A stretch of DNA of 64,000 nucleotides from Dirofilaria immitis (Eukaryota > Nematoda > Chromadorea > Rhabditida > Onchocercidae). Of the stretch, positions 61,978 through 64,000 are shown piece after piece; position 1 is the first letter of the stretch; every line of letters begins with the position of its first letter. Both the position numbers and the translations under genes were made by a program. The notes under the pieces are model-generated. The model saw only the letters and a program-made list of their open reading frames with translations. It was not told the origin of the DNA and ran no database searches. Location: contig JAKNDB010000064.1 in assembly GCA_024305405.1 (NCBI GenBank), positions 1,364,001 to 1,428,000 on the forward strand, written 5' to 3'.

Positions 61978-64000
61978 ATGTTATCTTTGATATTTATGTT
62001 TTCTATTTCGAGAATTGCCGCGATGCAACAGCAAACAGGCTTACAAAGACGCGTGCAATCATTCTTCGAAACTCCGGGGCACACCAATAATTGGGCAATA
62101 TTAGTTTGTACATCGCGTTTTTGGTTTAATTACCGTCATGTTGCCAATGTTTTATCATTGTATCATTCCGTAAAAGGCTTGGAATTCCTGATAGGTTAAT
62201 GTCTTCTGCTTATTTTCTTTTAAACTCTTTTATATTACATTTTGTGGGATTCAGAACGATATAAAGAAACAAAAGAAGTAATCTATTTCAGTTGAGAAGT
62301 AATCTATTTCAGCACACGTTTCTGTTCTCCTGCCGTTAGCGAAACTCATCTCATCTCATATTGTCTTGTATCATATTAAAGTTAAATTATTTATTAAAAG
62401 AAAATGAAAATCCTCTTCCATTCTTTTTAGCATTCTTTGTCTAACTTACATTCTATTATGATTAAAACGCTTATCCTGAATGTAAGCATATATATTAAAA
62501 TATTAAATGGGATTGACCAGGTTAATGTTGCTATTTTAACTCTTTCTTTTAGAAGTGAAGAATTAGAAAAAAAAAGAAAAAGCACTGAGATTAAATATTA
62601 CAACAATTTAGATTTAGAAACTTGGACATATTTCTCTTCAAATGTCCTTCTTGAATTAGCAATTTTAGTCCATATATGCAGATCTCCTTTGAAATATATT
62701 TTCAAATGATTTTCATTGCAGCAATATCATACTCATGTTAGCTGATGATATGCCATGCAACGCTAGGAATCCAAAACCTGGTTAGTGTCTTTAATTTACT
62801 GTTTCATTTATTTGACTGTTAGGTATTATAGTTCATTTTGGAGATACTTAAATGATATTTTAAGGTACGGTGTACAACAGTAAATATGAACGTATCAATT
62901 TATATGGTGTTGAAGTTGAAGTGGACTATCGTGGATATGAGGTTTCACTTACTTGTTTCATTTCGGCTTTTCAGCTCAGATAGAAAATCTATGACTTATA
63001 TGTCTTAAAATTGACTTGTCATTTCAGGTGTCTGTTGAAAATTTCATACGTCTAATGACAGGAAGAGTCCATCCAGCTACACCACGTTCGAAACGTCTTC
63101 TTTCAGATCACCAAAGTAATATTCTAATTTATCTTACTGGACATGGTGGTGATGGTTTTTTAAAATTCCAGGATTCCGAAGAATTGACAAATGTTGATTT
63201 GGCGGATGCTATTGAAACTTTATATCAAGGAAATAGGTCTGCTTTTTGGAACATAATATTTTTAGCAAAATTCTTTAAATTTTTCTTTAAAAATGCTGCC
63301 AAATAATGTCGGAAAGTTCTTCTGCTTTATGCTTCTAGTAATCCGATAGTTTTAATAAGATATTAAATTTTAAATTCATATCAACTATTCGCAATAGCTA
63401 TCTACCGATTAGCATTATTACATATAGATATAATGAAATGCTTGTGATAGCAGATACGTGTCAAAGTGAATCGATGTATCAAAAAATATATAGTCCAAAT
63501 GTACTTGCAACAAGTAGCTCTCTCGTAGGCGAAGATTCTCTTTCGTATGATGTTGATCAGTAAGTTTGAACTTTCATCATTTGTATTTGCTTGATTTTCT
63601 GTTATCTAACAGCAGTAAAAATTTGACTTTTTCTCGAATAATTTAGAACATAGTTTATTGTTTACCCATTATTAGTGTTTCAGATCTATTGGTGTATACA
63701 TCATAGATCGATATACACAATTCACGCTTGAATTTCTTGAAAATGAAGTTAAATCATTACTGACAAATAAATCTATGACTGATTACTTTAATTCTTGCCC
63801 AAAATCGAAATGTCTTTCAACGGTTGGTATACGTACGGACTTGTATCCAAAAGTACGTTTTTTATTTGTGCCGTTTTATATTTACTTCAGTAAATTCCAA
63901 TACGAGAAATATTTTAGACAAGAGACCAGTGATGAGTACTGTATTAGCTTCTCGGCATTTCGGGACTTATCATGAGTTTGCTGAAGACATTCACTTCACA
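61978..64000 (+). CDS. PIGK: GPI-anchor transamidase catalytic subunit (PIGK/GPI8), 3' end outside window
   Basis: A C13-family cysteine protease of the ER that cleaves the GPI-attachment signal and transfers the GPI anchor. Exons: 61978-62194, 62722-62780, 62865-62941, 63028-63236, 63428-63559, 63684-63852 and a last one from about 63918 that continues beyond the window. The start MLSLIFMFSISRIAAM is a signal peptide. Then NNWAILVCTSRFWFNYRHVA, IILMLADDMPCNARNPKP, VEVDYRGYEVSVENF, the catalytic His in LTGHGGDGFLKFQDSEE (His 63142-63144) and the catalytic Cys in ADTCQSESM (63459-63461), all typical. One A is missing at 62172-62175: adding it gives VKRLGIPDS in phase with the next exon, as in the family. 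The reading of the final exon is uncertain. The acceptor TTTCAG abuts the ATG, suggesting spliced-leader addition. Confidence 0.95.

Noticed and set aside
62437..62709. 90-codon plus-strand frame between PIGK exons
   Set aside because: It lies inside an intron bounded by good sites that join conserved PIGK segments in phase; no family match.

Overview
The window looks like nuclear DNA of a spirurid, probably filarial, nematode. The evidence is: very AT-rich sequence; many small exons split by GT-AG introns with nematode-style TTTCAG acceptors; an acceptor lying directly against a start codon, as in spliced-leader trans-splicing; a tmie gene next to an oxi-1/UBE3B gene, the arrangement I recall from C. 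elegans; and a decayed ankyrin fragment resembling Wolbachia DNA. The species is not resolved.

Layout. Positions 1-25600 hold no gene I can support. They are AT-rich low-complexity DNA with many microsatellites (ATT, CAT, CTA, CA, CT) and at least ten families of short tandem repeats. A Musashi-type RNA-binding protein gene (two RRM domains, plus strand, 11 exons) runs from 25635 to 33972. Its largest intron carries the ankyrin fragment and a dead tandem copy of the next exon. Positions 34000-39200 are again microsatellite-rich. From about 39200 the sequence becomes more complex and gene-dense: a coiled-coil gene and an acidic-protein gene (plus, 40866-45585); then three minus-strand genes, namely a small nuclear-type protein (48180-49150), a UBE3B-class HECT ubiquitin ligase (50127-57150) and TMIE (58507-59507); then two plus-strand genes, spliceosomal SmE (60479-61284) and PIGK/GPI8, the GPI-transamidase catalytic subunit (61978 to beyond the window end).

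Functionally this is a mixed neighbourhood of housekeeping genes (SmE in splicing, PIGK in GPI anchoring, UBE3B in ubiquitination) with two neuron-associated genes (Musashi and TMIE). The minus-strand genes lie close enough to raise the question of an operon, but this cannot be decided from sequence.

A pattern crosses almost every gene. Conserved reading frames are repeatedly broken by exactly one missing base, nearly always inside a run of A or T. The best cases are in Musashi, PIGK, SmE and UBE3B, where family knowledge fixes the expected frame. This looks much more like homopolymer under-calling in the assembly than like gene decay, so gene models here must be read across these breaks.
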